A stretch of DNA of 64,000 bases, taken from Chloroflexota bacterium. GTDB lineage: Bacteria; Chloroflexota; Anaerolineae; Anaerolineales; UBA4823. Under the pieces are notes generated by a model, which was not told where the DNA came from, did no database searches, and worked only from the letters and a program-made list of their open reading frames with translations. The stretch lies in NCBI GenBank assembly GCA_029782365.1, contig JAKOUW010000076.1:372001-436000 (forward strand), in the 5' to 3' direction. The position numbers and the translations under genes were made by a program. Positions 34,958 through 43,952 of this stretch are shown here, piece by piece; positions within the stretch are counted from its first letter, which is position 1, and each line of letters starts with the position of its first letter.

Positions 34958-35668
34958 TTATGATTCATGCCTCGATACATCCAGCTCTTTGAATTCACCT
35001 GTTGATACAAATACAATTCGTTCGCAAATATTCGTGACGCGGTCAGCCATGCGTTCTAAATTATGCGCGGCCCACATCAGATAATTCGCCCGGTCTATGG
35101 TCGTACTATCTGATCTCATTTCATCCATTAGCTTTCGGACAGTCCGGTTATACATTTCATCGACTTTATCGTCTTCTTCTGGTATGAGGCGAGCCTTTTC
35201 GGCATCGGATATGAGGAATGCATCCAATGAGCGGCGCATCATGTCTAGGCTCATATCATTCATGTGTTCTAATTCGATCATGATGGATGGATTGATCGGT
35301 TCACCGTTCAGCAATAAATTAATTTTGCAGATACCCTTGGCGTAATCACCAATCCGCTCTAATTCAGTGATAATTTCAAGAATCGCGATCAGAAAGCGGA
35401 CATCGCGTGCCATTGGCTGCTGGGTCGCAATCAACACAACAATTTCGTTTTCGATTGCATAACGGCGTTCGTTGATACGCTCATCTCCGGCGAAAATCCG
35501 GCGCGCAGCAGCATGATCTGCTTTCTTTAGCGCATCGACAGCCTGGCGCATGGCGCTTTCCACCATGCTGCCTAAAATTAAAACCTGATCAAGCAAGTTT
35601 TGCAGGTGACGTTCATAAGTTTGGCGGGGAGAATTGGGGTGCATACTTTTACCTGAATAATTATCCAA
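34958..35668 (-). CDS. phoU: Phosphate transport regulator PhoU
   Basis: 236 residues, all-helical, with two PhoU repeats. Each has the metal-binding pattern: [26 protein letters not shown] near 50-75 and [24 protein letters not shown] near 150-175 (E/DxxxD-type clusters). PhoU damps the PhoR signal when phosphate is plentiful and modulates the Pst transporter. It overlaps the end of pstB by 8 bp and is the last gene of pstS-pstC-pstA-pstB-phoU, before a terminator. Confidence 0.94.
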   Translation of the reverse strand: MDNYSGKSMHPNSPRQTYERHLQNLLDQVLILGSMVESAMRQAVDALKKADHAAARRIFAGDERINERRYAIENEIVVLIATQQPMARDVRFLIAILEIITELERIGDYAKGICKINLLLNGEPINPSIMIELEHMNDMSLDMMRRSLDAFLISDAEKARLIPEEDDKVDEMYNRTVRKLMDEMRSDSTTIDRANYLMWAAHNLERMADRVTNICERIVFVSTGEFKELDVSRHES

Positions 35669-36548
35669 AACGGCCAGTCACATAATCTTCGGTTTGTTGA
35701 TTTTTTGGATTGGTGAATATTTGTGTTGTCTGGCCATATTCAACCAATTTGCCAGTACGGACCTGTGGGCTCTCAATCATCATAAAGGCGGTGAAATCTG
35801 ATACACGTGCAGCTTGCTGCATATTGTGAGTGACGATAATAATAGTGTACATTTCTTTTAACGACTGCATGAGTTCCTCTATCTTCAATGTGGCCACAGG
35901 ATCAAGCGCCGAGGCGGGCTCATCCATTAAGATCACTTCCGGTTCAACAGCGATTGCCCTAGCGATGCAAAGACGCTGCTGTTGGCCTCCAGATAAAGCC
36001 ATACCCGATTGGTTTAATTTGTCTTTGACCTCGTCCCATAAAGCGGCTTGCTTTAATGATGTTTCGACAATTTCGTCCAGATCGCTTTTTCGATTTACAC
36101 CATATAAACGGGGACCATAGGCGACGTTTTCGTAAATACTCTTCGGAAATGGATTGGGGCGTTGGAAAACCATACCAACCCGCCTGCGTACATCTACTAC
36201 ATCGACGCCTTGAGTCAGAATATTTTCACCGTCTAGGATTATTTCACCCTCTGTGCGCACATTGCTAACCAGATCATTCATCCTGTTGATCGAGCGTAGA
36301 AGTGTTGATTTCCCACAACCTGAAGGTCCGATGATCGCAGTTATTTTGTTCTGCGCAATTGCCATGGTGATGTTACCCAGAGCACGAAACTTGCCATAAT
36401 ATAAAGAATAATCGCGCACCTCGATCTTCGTAGGGTCGGTAATCCTCGTTTCGCTTTTTGTCACTGTCTTCACCGTTATTTTTTCGCTAAACACTTGATC
36501 AACCATTTTTTTTTCAGTACCATTCTTTTTTGTTGATTCTCTTGGCAT
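35661..36548 (-). CDS. pstB: Phosphate ABC transporter ATPase PstB
   Basis: 295 residues, slightly longer than the usual 255-275 because of about 40 polar N-terminal residues before the ABC core. Walker A is [20 protein letters not shown], the Q-loop lies in [19 protein letters not shown] (PstB-typical), the signature is [16 protein letters not shown] and Walker [14 protein letters not shown], with the switch His in [15 protein letters not shown]. It powers high-affinity phosphate import through PstC-PstA. It lies 20 bp after pstA. A shorter start cannot be excluded, as no strong Shine-Dalgarno decides it. Confidence 0.95.
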   Translation of the reverse strand: MPRESTKKNGTEKKMVDQVFSEKITVKTVTKSETRITDPTKIEVRDYSLYYGKFRALGNITMAIAQNKITAIIGPSGCGKSTLLRSINRMNDLVSNVRTEGEIILDGENILTQGVDVVDVRRRVGMVFQRPNPFPKSIYENVAYGPRLYGVNRKSDLDEIVETSLKQAALWDEVKDKLNQSGMALSGGQQQRLCIARAIAVEPEVILMDEPASALDPVATLKIEELMQSLKEMYTIIIVTHNMQQAARVSDFTAFMMIESPQVRTGKLVEYGQTTQIFTNPKNQQTEDYVTGRFG

Positions 36549-36568
36549 ATACTTTCCTGATTACTTAC

Positions 36569-37522
36569 TTATCCACGCAGGTTGTTTGTTCGGCTGATGA
36601 TCCAAACTCGGGCGGTTATGTTGATTATAAACACGAGTAGCATCAATACTAATCCAGCAGCCCAAGCCTGGTTTATCCTTTCTGGGAATGGTTGTTGGGC
36701 ATATTTCCAAAGCGTGAGAGGGAGCGAATCAACTGGTTGTTCGAAGATACGCCCCAATACAGTAAAAATTGATTGTTTATTGGCAAGAGCGGAAGCTGCA
36801 ATTTTGCCAATCTCAAAATTTTCATTCCCCAATGCGGTGAATAGAAGGGGGGCAGTTTCACCCATAGCACGGGCTATCCCCAAAAGCACGCCAGTGATAA
36901 TGCCATTTGCAGCAGCCGGAAGGGTTATGCTCAGCGCTGTTTTCCATTCAGGCGCGCCGAGAGCGAGCGAACCAGCTCGCAAGTTGGAGGGCGTGAGTTT
37001 GATCATTTCTTCCGTTGTTCGGATAATCGTAGGCAGCATAATGATCGCCAGGGCAATTCCGCCAGCCAGTGCAGAATAGTGACCTTGATTTTTTACAATC
37101 AATGCATAACAAAACAAACCCACAACAATAGAGGGTATGCCAGACAAAACATCCGTGCCAAATCTTACCAGAATACCCAGAGGCGTGTTTGGATGGTAAG
37201 CAACATAAAAAGCGGCCAACAAACCAGGAGGCACTGCAAAAAAGCTGCCCACCAGGATGAGAAGCAAAGTGCCTTCGATTGAATGAAGGACACCACCACC
37301 CTCCATACCTAAAGGGCGCGGCATATTGGTAAAAAATTGAGGGTTGATATATTGACCGCCGCGGAGAAACACATAGCTCACAATCCAAAAAAGCGGAATG
37401 AGCGCGATCAAGGTCAGCAAAGCCATGATGGATAATGAAAAATAATTCACAACTTTCCGGCGTCGATAACTGCGCTGTGAATTATTAATTTTCTTGGCAA
37501 AGGAAATCGTTTTGGTGGTCAT
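36569..37522 (-). CDS. pstA: Phosphate ABC transporter permease PstA
   Basis: 317 residues with six predicted membrane helices after a basic N-terminus. Pst permease landmarks include VLRGGQYINPQFFTNMPRPLGMEGGGVL, DVLSGIPSIVVGLFCYAL, and the EAA-type coupling loop RAGSLALGAPEWKTALSITLPAAANGIITG. It pairs with PstC to form the phosphate channel. It overlaps pstC by 4 bp (ATGA), giving translational coupling. Confidence 0.95.
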   Translation of the reverse strand: MTTKTISFAKKINNSQRSYRRRKVVNYFSLSIMALLTLIALIPLFWIVSYVFLRGGQYINPQFFTNMPRPLGMEGGGVLHSIEGTLLLILVGSFFAVPPGLLAAFYVAYHPNTPLGILVRFGTDVLSGIPSIVVGLFCYALIVKNQGHYSALAGGIALAIIMLPTIIRTTEEMIKLTPSNLRAGSLALGAPEWKTALSITLPAAANGIITGVLLGIARAMGETAPLLFTALGNENFEIGKIAASALANKQSIFTVLGRIFEQPVDSLPLTLWKYAQQPFPERINQAWAAGLVLMLLVFIINITARVWIISRTNNLRG

Positions 37523-38535
37523 GCGCGCGCCTCCTGTGGATTACGCCTGGAAACCTGCCAGACCAATAACCGAGCGCCAAGGTTGAGGAAAAGGGTGATA
37601 AAGAACAAGATCAAGGCAATCTCAATTAATGCCTGTGAATGAAGCTCGGTAACTGCTTCGGCAAATTCATTGGCAATGATACTGGACATGGTATAACCTG
37701 GCCGAAGCAGAGATATTGATCCTTCGATGCTGTTGCCGATGACCATGGTGACAGCCATTGTTTCTCCGAGCGCCCGACCCAGCCCAAGGATGACAGCTCC
37801 CAGGATGCCCGAAAGCCCGTAAGGGATAAGAACCTCCCATATTGTTTCCCACTGGGTGGCGCCCAGGGCGAGAGAGGCTTCACGTTGGGCTTGTGGGATG
37901 GCGAGAAACACATCGCGGCTGACTGCGGCGATGGTTGGAATAATCATGATGGCCAAAATCATACTGGCGGCTAGGCGGCTGGACCCACTTTCGGGAATCG
38001 GCCCTTTGAATAATTCCTGAATAAAAGGGATGTTTCCGAAGGTAACAAATAAAAAATTCCCAAATGGGGCAACTACCTGTGGCAAAAAAACAAATATTCC
38101 CCATAAGCCCAAAACGACACTGGGGACCGCAGCGAGCAGCTCAACCAACCAGCCTATCGGTGCTCGCAGCCAGGCCGGACATATTTCTGCCAGGAAAATT
38201 GCGATTCCGAGGCTGATTGGAATGGCAAATACCAGAGCAGTCAACGAAGTTAGTAATGTGCCATAAATAAATGGCCAGGCTTGAAATTTATCACTAACCG
38301 GGTTCCACGAAGCATTCGTGCTTGGCACGAGAAAATTCCATCCAAACTGAGCCCGGGCTTGCGACGAATCGACCCACAGCAGAACACCGACTCCCAGGAT
38401 GAGGATCAGTATCAACACTGCCATTGAAATCGTCAGAATATTCCAGGGGCGATCGCCATAATTCATCCTGCGGCGTAAACTGCTGAGCCATTTAGATCGG
38501 GATACATTCTTGGACATCAAAGATTTTTTTTGCAT
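37519..38535 (-). CDS. pstC: Phosphate ABC transporter permease PstC
   Basis: About 338 residues from the ATG at 38535 (a second ATG at 38517 is possible). Landmarks are LLWVDSSQARAQFGWNFL, FIYGTLLTSLTALVFAIPISLGIAIFLAE, ELLAAVPSVVLGLWGIFVFLP and the coupling loop EASLALGATQWETIWEVLIPYGLSGI. The open frame extends 41 codons further up, but that part would be encoded by the strong hairpin behind pstS and is unlikely to be protein. No good Shine-Dalgarno precedes either ATG. It forms the membrane channel with PstA. Confidence 0.93.
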   Translation of the reverse strand: MQKKSLMSKNVSRSKWLSSLRRRMNYGDRPWNILTISMAVLILILILGVGVLLWVDSSQARAQFGWNFLVPSTNASWNPVSDKFQAWPFIYGTLLTSLTALVFAIPISLGIAIFLAEICPAWLRAPIGWLVELLAAVPSVVLGLWGIFVFLPQVVAPFGNFLFVTFGNIPFIQELFKGPIPESGSSRLAASMILAIMIIPTIAAVSRDVFLAIPQAQREASLALGATQWETIWEVLIPYGLSGILGAVILGLGRALGETMAVTMVIGNSIEGSISLLRPGYTMSSIIANEFAEAVTELHSQALIEIALILFFITLFLNLGARLLVWQVSRRNPQEARA

Positions 38536-38550
38536 TATTTTTTTCGAAAA

Positions 38551-38589
38551 CTCCAGGCTTTTACTAGTTCGTCTAGTAAAAGCCTGGAG
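38551..38589 (-). terminator. Hairpin attenuator between pstS and pstC
   Basis: A perfect 17-bp stem (38551-38567 with 38573-38589) with a 5-nt loop lies 22 bp after the pstS stop, followed on the minus strand by TTTTC. Such intercistronic hairpins usually let a fraction of transcripts continue and stabilise the upstream message, which would favour PstS over the permease genes. Confidence 0.78.
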
Positions 38590-38611
38590 TGGAAAGCAGA
38601 AGGTTGAAAAA

Positions 38612-39841
38612 TTATGGTTTGGGTAAGACAGGATTGCCGTTGCATGTAACTTCGCCAAACTTGGTTAAGACTGTCTGGCGAACAGCATCTGAAAGGACGG
38701 AATACCCCAGATCACTGGCACGCTTGGCTGCAGCCGAGTCGGTCAGGCCCCATTTGAAGAATTCGAGAGTTTTTTGAGCTTTGGTACAATCCTGTATGCT
38801 GGTGGTATGAAGGATCAAATAAGTGTAGCCAGAAATCGGCCAGGTTTTCTCGCCAGCACCATTGACGATCACTGCTGTCAATTTGTCAGAAAAGGCGTTG
38901 GCAAAGTCATTCATGGCTGAAGCCAGGGATTCGGCATTTGCTTTCACTGTTTTACCGGCTTTGTTGATCAATTGTGCGAATGGGATCTTGTTGGCAATCG
39001 CATAAGAAAGCTCGACATATCCAATTGAGTTATTTGTATTTTGGACTGCTGCAGCTACGCCCTGGTTGCCTTTACCTCCAACGCCGTTTCCTGCTTTGTC
39101 CACAGGCCATTCGACGGCTGAACCAGCGCCTACCGAGGATTTCCACTCATCGCTGAAGGAGGACAGTGCGTTGGTGAAAATTTCTGTAGTGCCAGAGCCA
39201 TCAGAGCGGTGGGCAACTGTGATGTTCTTGGCAGGCAGGTTGATGCCCTTGTTTAGTGCAACGATTTTCTCATCGTTCCAGGTCTTAATCTTTCCAAGAT
39301 AAATGTCTGCCAGAATTTCACCGTTCAGAGTGATGGTTTTGGTAACACCTTCGATATTGTAAATTGGAACGACTGCACCAGCCAAAACTGGATACATCTG
39401 TAAATCCTTGCCAGCGGTGTATTCTTCAGCTTTCAAAACTGAATCTGACCCTGCAAAATCCACCGTATTATCCACGATCGCTTTTTTGCCACCGCCAGAA
39501 CCGATGCCCTGGTAGTTGATAGTCACAGAAGGATCCACATATTGGTAAGCAAAAATCCACTCGGTGTAAACAGGAACGGGAAAAGTAGCGCCTGCGCCGT
39601 TAATTTGAACTGAACCTGCAGGTAGTTGAGTGGGCTGTGGTGGTGTCGTTGGAGCAGGAGTGGAGGTGATTTCCTTAATAACAATTTCTGGGGTTCCAGC
39701 GACCATCTTCGTGACTTCGACAGTCATAACGATGGGCGCCTGGGTGGGTGCTTGGGTGGCGGTCGGTGCACATGCGCTCAAAATAAGTGAAGCCATCACG
39801 ACCACGACCAAAACAAATTGGAATTTACGTTGCATATTCAA
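38612..39841 (-). CDS. pstS: Phosphate-binding lipoprotein PstS
   Basis: 409 residues. A signal peptide (MQRKFQFVLVVVVMASLILSAC) ends in a lipobox, then a roughly 50-residue Thr/Pro-rich linker, typical of surface lipoproteins in this phylum. The PstS fold follows: INGAGATFPVPVYTEWI, the phosphate loop GIGSGGGKKAI, VDFAGSDSVLK, and AHRSDGSGTTEIFTNAL with Ser-Gly-Thr anion contacts. It binds phosphate outside the membrane and passes it to PstCAB. Both ATG 39841 and ATG 39835 are possible. It is the first gene of the operon, just below a five-repeat Pho box. Confidence 0.95.
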   Translation of the reverse strand: MNMQRKFQFVLVVVVMASLILSACAPTATQAPTQAPIVMTVEVTKMVAGTPEIVIKEITSTPAPTTPPQPTQLPAGSVQINGAGATFPVPVYTEWIFAYQYVDPSVTINYQGIGSGGGKKAIVDNTVDFAGSDSVLKAEEYTAGKDLQMYPVLAGAVVPIYNIEGVTKTITLNGEILADIYLGKIKTWNDEKIVALNKGINLPAKNITVAHRSDGSGTTEIFTNALSSFSDEWKSSVGAGSAVEWPVDKAGNGVGGKGNQGVAAAVQNTNNSIGYVELSYAIANKIPFAQLINKAGKTVKANAESLASAMNDFANAFSDKLTAVIVNGAGEKTWPISGYTYLILHTTSIQDCTKAQKTLEFFKWGLTDSAAAKRASDLGYSVLSDAVRQTVLTKFGEVTCNGNPVLPKP

Positions 39842-39877
39842 TTCTTCTCCATTTTTATAGATTTATATTGGTTCATT

Positions 39878-39883
39878 ATTTTA
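39878..39883 (-). promoter_or_regulatory. -10 element of the pst operon
   Basis: TAAAAT on the minus strand, 36 bp before the pstS ATG and 22 bp below the last Pho-box repeat. There is no -35 match, as expected for a promoter that depends on a PhoB/PhoP-type activator. Confidence 0.55.
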
Positions 39884-39905
39884 CAAGCCAAGGATACTAT
39901 GGCAT

Positions 39906-39955
39906 GTTTAACATCCATAAAACGGAAAGTTAATGAATTGTAAACGTTTTGTTAA
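39906..39955 (-). promoter_or_regulatory. Pho box array: five direct repeats with 11-bp period
   Basis: On the minus strand the hexamers TTAACA, TTTACA, TTAACT, TTTTAT and TTAAAC begin at 39955, 39944, 39933, 39922 and 39911, exactly 11 bp apart. This matches the Bacillus-type PhoP box (TT(A/T/C)ACA repeats separated by 5 bp); the last two repeats are weaker. The array lies between the phoR stop and pstS, upstream of a -10, where a dimeric OmpR-type activator would bind. Confidence 0.82.
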
Positions 39956-39959
39956 AGGG

Positions 39960-41714
39960 TTAGACGACAGGAAGAGTGAAAGTAAAGGTGCTTCCCTTGT
40001 TCAATGAACTATCCACCCATATTATGCCCCCCTGGGCTTCGACAAGGTGGCGAGCGATTGCCAATCCTAAGCCGGTGCCGCTGCTCGACCGAGCGCGATC
40101 CACTTTGTAAAAGCGCTCGAAAATGCGGGGTAAATCGTCTTGTGAAATTCCGATGCCGGTATCTCGCACATAAAATTCAATGATGCGACCCTTTTGGGCT
40201 GCGCCAATAGTAACCTGGCCCCCTGGAGGAGTGAACTTGATAGCATTGTGCAAGATATTCACCACAACTTGCTGTGTCCGAGAAGCGTCAGCCTCTACTT
40301 CAGGTAAACTATCTGGACATTCGATTACTAAATTGAGTTCGGCGCGATCAGATTGTAAACGTAAACGCTCAACTGCCTGGTTGATGATTTCTAGCGGTGA
40401 CACGGGTTGAATCTGCAAAGGCACACGTCCGGATTCAATGCGCGATAACTCGAGCAATTCGCTGACCATCAGACTCAAAGAATCGATTTCCCCTTCCATC
40501 TGATTTAGAAATTTTCTGGCTGCCTCTCTGTCTTCTAACGCGCCATCTTGTAATGTTTCTGTGATTGCCTTTAAAGATGCCAGCGGGGTACGTAACTCAT
40601 GCGACACATTACTGATGAAATCCCGCCGCATATTTTCTATCAGGCGCTGGCGGGTCAGGTCTTGAAATAATAACAGGATACTGCCCGGCAGAGAAGGGTC
40701 TAAAGGCGTAGCAAAACCATGCACTTGAACTTTGTGATTGGTTTCAAAGTCGGTAATTTCGGTAGCGCCAGATGAGACGCATTTTTGCCAAAGCTCGATA
40801 GCTTGGTGCTGGCGTAAAGCCTGGACAGCCGATTTGCTTATAGCCTGGTCGCTATTCAGACCGAACATTTTTTCCGCAGCGGGGTTAATTAATTGGATGA
40901 TTCCGCTGGAATCAATGATGAATACTCCATCGCTCATTTGTTGTAACACGGCAGCTAGTTTGCCACGCTCTCTTTGTAAATCATCTATTTGTGTACTCAA
41001 CCTGGCGGCCATGCTGTTGAAAGCGATGGTCAATTTTCCAGTTTCATCTGCGGCGGCTTTGAGGGGCGAGGCATTTAATTCACCTGCGGCTAATTTTTCA
41101 ACTGCCTTGGTTAATTTGGCCAGAGGTTGAGTGGTACGATTCGCAATCAGGACAGCCAGGAAAAGGGCCAGGCCGGTGGCCAAAGCGGTCGTGCCAAATA
41201 CCGTTCTTTGAAGATGCCGGACGTTTTCCTCGACCTGGCTGAGGGGGAGAGCCACGCGAACATAACCTATGATCTCCCCTTCCGACTCTAATGAAACAGC
41301 TTCGTACATCATGGAAATATTCAACGTGGCGCTGAGTCGAATACTCTGTCCTTGACCTGCTGAACGAGCTTCTGCGACCTCAGGCCGGTTGTAATGGTTA
41401 TCCATTTGAAGACGATCCTGTTCGGATTCACCCCAAACTACTCCATCTGGTGCGATCACCGTCACGCGTGCAGATAGTACTTTGGACCATTGCTTGGCTG
41501 ATTGATCAATGCTTTGAAGATCTGGCTGGTCGGCCTTGAGCAGTGGAGTTATGACCACTCCAATCATTTTAGCCTCATCAGCTAATTTAGATTCCAAGTC
41601 TTTTTCGTAAGATGATTGGATGAAATTGGAGAGATAAACTTCCATCCCCAACATACAGCCTAGGATCAACAGTGTGAACGGAATCGCTATGCGTAACCGG
41701 ATGGATCGGAACAA
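39960..41714 (-). CDS. phoR: PhoR-type sensor histidine kinase
   Basis: 584 residues. An N-terminal membrane helix (about 8-28), an extracytoplasmic sensor region to about 165, a second helix (about 168-188), HAMP ([20 protein letters not shown]), a PAS domain ([23 protein letters not shown]), HisKA with the phospho-His in [17 protein letters not shown] near 370, and an HATPase domain with the N box ([13 protein letters not shown]), DTGIGI and [15 protein letters not shown]. This is the PhoR layout of Gram-positives. It starts 4 bp after the phoP-type regulator stop and sits directly upstream of the Pho box and pst genes, so it should sense phosphate status through Pst/PhoU. Confidence 0.9.
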   Translation of the reverse strand: MFRSIRLRIAIPFTLLILGCMLGMEVYLSNFIQSSYEKDLESKLADEAKMIGVVITPLLKADQPDLQSIDQSAKQWSKVLSARVTVIAPDGVVWGESEQDRLQMDNHYNRPEVAEARSAGQGQSIRLSATLNISMMYEAVSLESEGEIIGYVRVALPLSQVEENVRHLQRTVFGTTALATGLALFLAVLIANRTTQPLAKLTKAVEKLAAGELNASPLKAAADETGKLTIAFNSMAARLSTQIDDLQRERGKLAAVLQQMSDGVFIIDSSGIIQLINPAAEKMFGLNSDQAISKSAVQALRQHQAIELWQKCVSSGATEITDFETNHKVQVHGFATPLDPSLPGSILLLFQDLTRQRLIENMRRDFISNVSHELRTPLASLKAITETLQDGALEDREAARKFLNQMEGEIDSLSLMVSELLELSRIESGRVPLQIQPVSPLEIINQAVERLRLQSDRAELNLVIECPDSLPEVEADASRTQQVVVNILHNAIKFTPPGGQVTIGAAQKGRIIEFYVRDTGIGISQDDLPRIFERFYKVDRARSSSGTGLGLAIARHLVEAQGGIIWVDSSLNKGSTFTFTLPVV

Positions 41715-41718
41715 TTAG

Positions 41719-42429
41719 CTATCCCTCAAACCGATAACCCGAACCTCGTACGGTTACGATGCGCATTGGTATGCTTGGATCTTGTTCGATCTTTTCGCGC
41801 AGCCAGCGTACATGCACATCGACAGTGCGACTGTTTCCACTGTATTCCCAACCCCACACATGTTCGAGCAAGAAATCACGCGAGAGCGCCTGGCCGCGGT
41901 GGCGTGCCAGAAAGTGCAACAAATCGAATTCTTTTGGTTTCAATTGAATGGCTTCACCATCGATGAGGACTTCTCGCCGAACCAGGTCAATCGAGAGGTT
42001 GCCGTAATTTAGAACTTGCGTTGTCTTAGCTGGCGTTGGTTCGCTCATTTCATCTCGATGCAAACGCTCACGCCGTAAATGCGCCTTGACCCTGGCGAGA
42101 AACTCGCGCATGCTGAATGGTTTGGTGATGTAATCATCCGCTCCAATTTCCAATCCAATTATGCGGTCAATTTCATCATCTCGTGCCGTGAGCATAATGA
42201 TCGGGACCTTTATCTCTGGTCGTAAGATGCGGCAAACTTCAAAGCCATCGATTTTCGGGAGCATTAAATCTAAAACGATGAGATCTAGGTTAGGGCTGAG
42301 CTTACGAGCTGTTTCGATAGCCGTAGAGCCATCACCGACAGCTTCGACTTTGTAATCCTGTTTCTGCAAATTGTAGGCGATTGTTTCGCGTAAAACCCGA
42401 TCATCCTCTACCAGTAAGATTGTGTTCAT
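41719..42429 (-). CDS. phoP: PhoB/PhoP-type response regulator
   Basis: 236 residues, OmpR/PhoB class. The receiver domain has the acidic pocket (VEDD), phospho-acceptor Asp54 in [14 protein letters not shown], the conserved Thr in [10 protein letters not shown] and Lys in [11 protein letters not shown]. The C-terminal winged helix shows [31 protein letters not shown] and [14 protein letters not shown]. It should bind the 11-bp repeats before pstS once phosphorylated by the adjacent kinase. Its ATG overlaps the stop of the diguanylate cyclase gene by 4 bp. Confidence 0.93.
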   Translation of the reverse strand: MNTILLVEDDRVLRETIAYNLQKQDYKVEAVGDGSTAIETARKLSPNLDLIVLDLMLPKIDGFEVCRILRPEIKVPIIMLTARDDEIDRIIGLEIGADDYITKPFSMREFLARVKAHLRRERLHRDEMSEPTPAKTTQVLNYGNLSIDLVRREVLIDGEAIQLKPKEFDLLHFLARHRGQALSRDFLLEHVWGWEYSGNSRTVDVHVRWLREKIEQDPSIPMRIVTVRGSGYRFEG

Positions 42430-43904
42430 GAGTGTTTATCCTTCAAGGCAGTTCCGATCTGATCTCGCCCAGCGGCTTTGGCCTGATATAAGCCTCGATC
42501 GGCGAGTTCAATTAATTCCTGGCTTGACACGGCAGAAAATGGATAGATTGACGTTCCAAGCGATATAGTTATCTTCGTGGGAGAAGATGTGCCAAACGTC
42601 CACTCCAAGTCTTTGATGGTATCTTTCAGTTTAATTGCTTTTCGGCCAAGGTCTTCATCAGTTATATTTGGCAGAATGATCAAGAATTCTTCACCACCAT
42701 ATCGGCAGGCTACATCATCAGCCCTGGTATGTGATAATAGCAATTGGCCGATGTCACGTAAAACAATATCGCCGGCTTGATGCCCATGTTCGTCATTGAC
42801 TCGTTTGAAATAATCGATATCAAGCAATAATATACCTAAAGGATATCCCGACCGCTTGGCGCGTTTAATCTCTCGTTCTAAAGTTTCTTCCATATACCTG
42901 CGGTTGAAGAGCCGAGTGAGAGGATCGCGAATCGACTGTTGGCGAAGAGTTTCTCTTAAATGGATATTATCCATTGCAACTGCAGACGAGTCGGCAATTG
43001 CCTGAACCAACTGCATCTTGGGTGGGTCTAAAAACTCCTGGTCTGTTTTGTGAGACAGATGAAATAATCCAATAATCTCTTCCTGTACGATCAATGGAAA
43101 ACAAATGGACGCAACAGGAAATGGTTGAAGAATATGTTTGCAACGTAAATGATCATTCGAATCACCAACGGAGTGGATGAATTTACGCCTCAATGCCCAG
43201 CACTCATCCGCAAAAAAAATGGATTTATTCGTTGGTGAACCCCATTTCAGCACAACTTGCAATTGATCCGGCTCCTGGTTGGGCTGCGCTAATAAGCCAT
43301 CTGCTTGCGGAAATAAACGTTTTAAAATTGAGGCAATCACTTCAAATGCTTCATCCGCAGTGCTGCATAATTGGAGCATTTCAACCAGCCAATTGAGCAA
43401 GGCGATTTCCTGGTTTTGCTTTTCGGATATCCTGGCTATTGGTGAAGCGATATAGTTTTGTGCAAAATTTGAGGTGAATTGGTGATCTGGCAATGCGACC
43501 AGTGTACCCCAAATATGCATGGTCTGTGCCTCGGAATCTCTCGCTACAACCCGTGCACGTTGGCGCGCGTGGATATAGGCCTGGTTAAAGGATTTCAGGC
43601 GCAGCTCTAAATCGTGATTTTCTGTCTGACCCGACTTGAGTGCCGAAAGTGACTGATGAATTACAATTTTATCATCCGGATGAAAAATATCCAGCCAATC
43701 ATTAAAATCCAGTGCTGGCAGCGGTTTTGGTAGGCCTAACAGTGAGGCGAAATAGGAATTGGTGAATACCTGGTTGGTTATTGTGTTCCAATCCCAAACC
43801 GGCAGGCAGGCGGTTTCTTGGATGAGATCGAATTGAGGGTTTTCTGCAAATCTAAAGACATTCCCATCAGCGTCGGATTGTGTTTGAGGAGTGTTGTTTG
43901 TCAT
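42426..43904 (-). CDS. PAS-GAF-GGDEF diguanylate cyclase coupled to phoP
   Basis: 492 residues, no membrane segment. A PAS-like N-terminal region (about 20-150), a GAF-like domain (about 170-310) with the [10 protein letters not shown] and LRCKH motifs, and a GGDEF domain (about 320-485) whose active site reads GGEEF (403-407). Glu at the fourth position is common in active cyclases. RADD five residues upstream fits the inhibitory RxxD site. It should make c-di-GMP in the cytoplasm. Its stop overlaps the phoP start by 4 bp, so it shares a transcript with the phosphate regulators. The GAF-GGDEF part closely resembles that of the next gene upstream (43953-45779). Confidence 0.9.
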   Translation of the reverse strand: MTNNTPQTQSDADGNVFRFAENPQFDLIQETACLPVWDWNTITNQVFTNSYFASLLGLPKPLPALDFNDWLDIFHPDDKIVIHQSLSALKSGQTENHDLELRLKSFNQAYIHARQRARVVARDSEAQTMHIWGTLVALPDHQFTSNFAQNYIASPIARISEKQNQEIALLNWLVEMLQLCSTADEAFEVIASILKRLFPQADGLLAQPNQEPDQLQVVLKWGSPTNKSIFFADECWALRRKFIHSVGDSNDHLRCKHILQPFPVASICFPLIVQEEIIGLFHLSHKTDQEFLDPPKMQLVQAIADSSAVAMDNIHLRETLRQQSIRDPLTRLFNRRYMEETLEREIKRAKRSGYPLGILLLDIDYFKRVNDEHGHQAGDIVLRDIGQLLLSHTRADDVACRYGGEEFLIILPNITDEDLGRKAIKLKDTIKDLEWTFGTSSPTKITISLGTSIYPFSAVSSQELIELADRGLYQAKAAGRDQIGTALKDKHS

Positions 43905-43952
43905 AGGAAAAGTTTAACTGATAGGAAGTCAATAAAATTATTTGATTTTACA

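Noticed and set aside
36582..37079. 165-codon frame antisense to pstA
   Set aside because: It mirrors the conserved PstA coding sequence and has no ribosome site or similarity.
38536..38658. 41-codon N-terminal extension of pstC
   Set aside because: It would translate the 17-bp hairpin and overlap the end of pstS; PstC similarity starts later.
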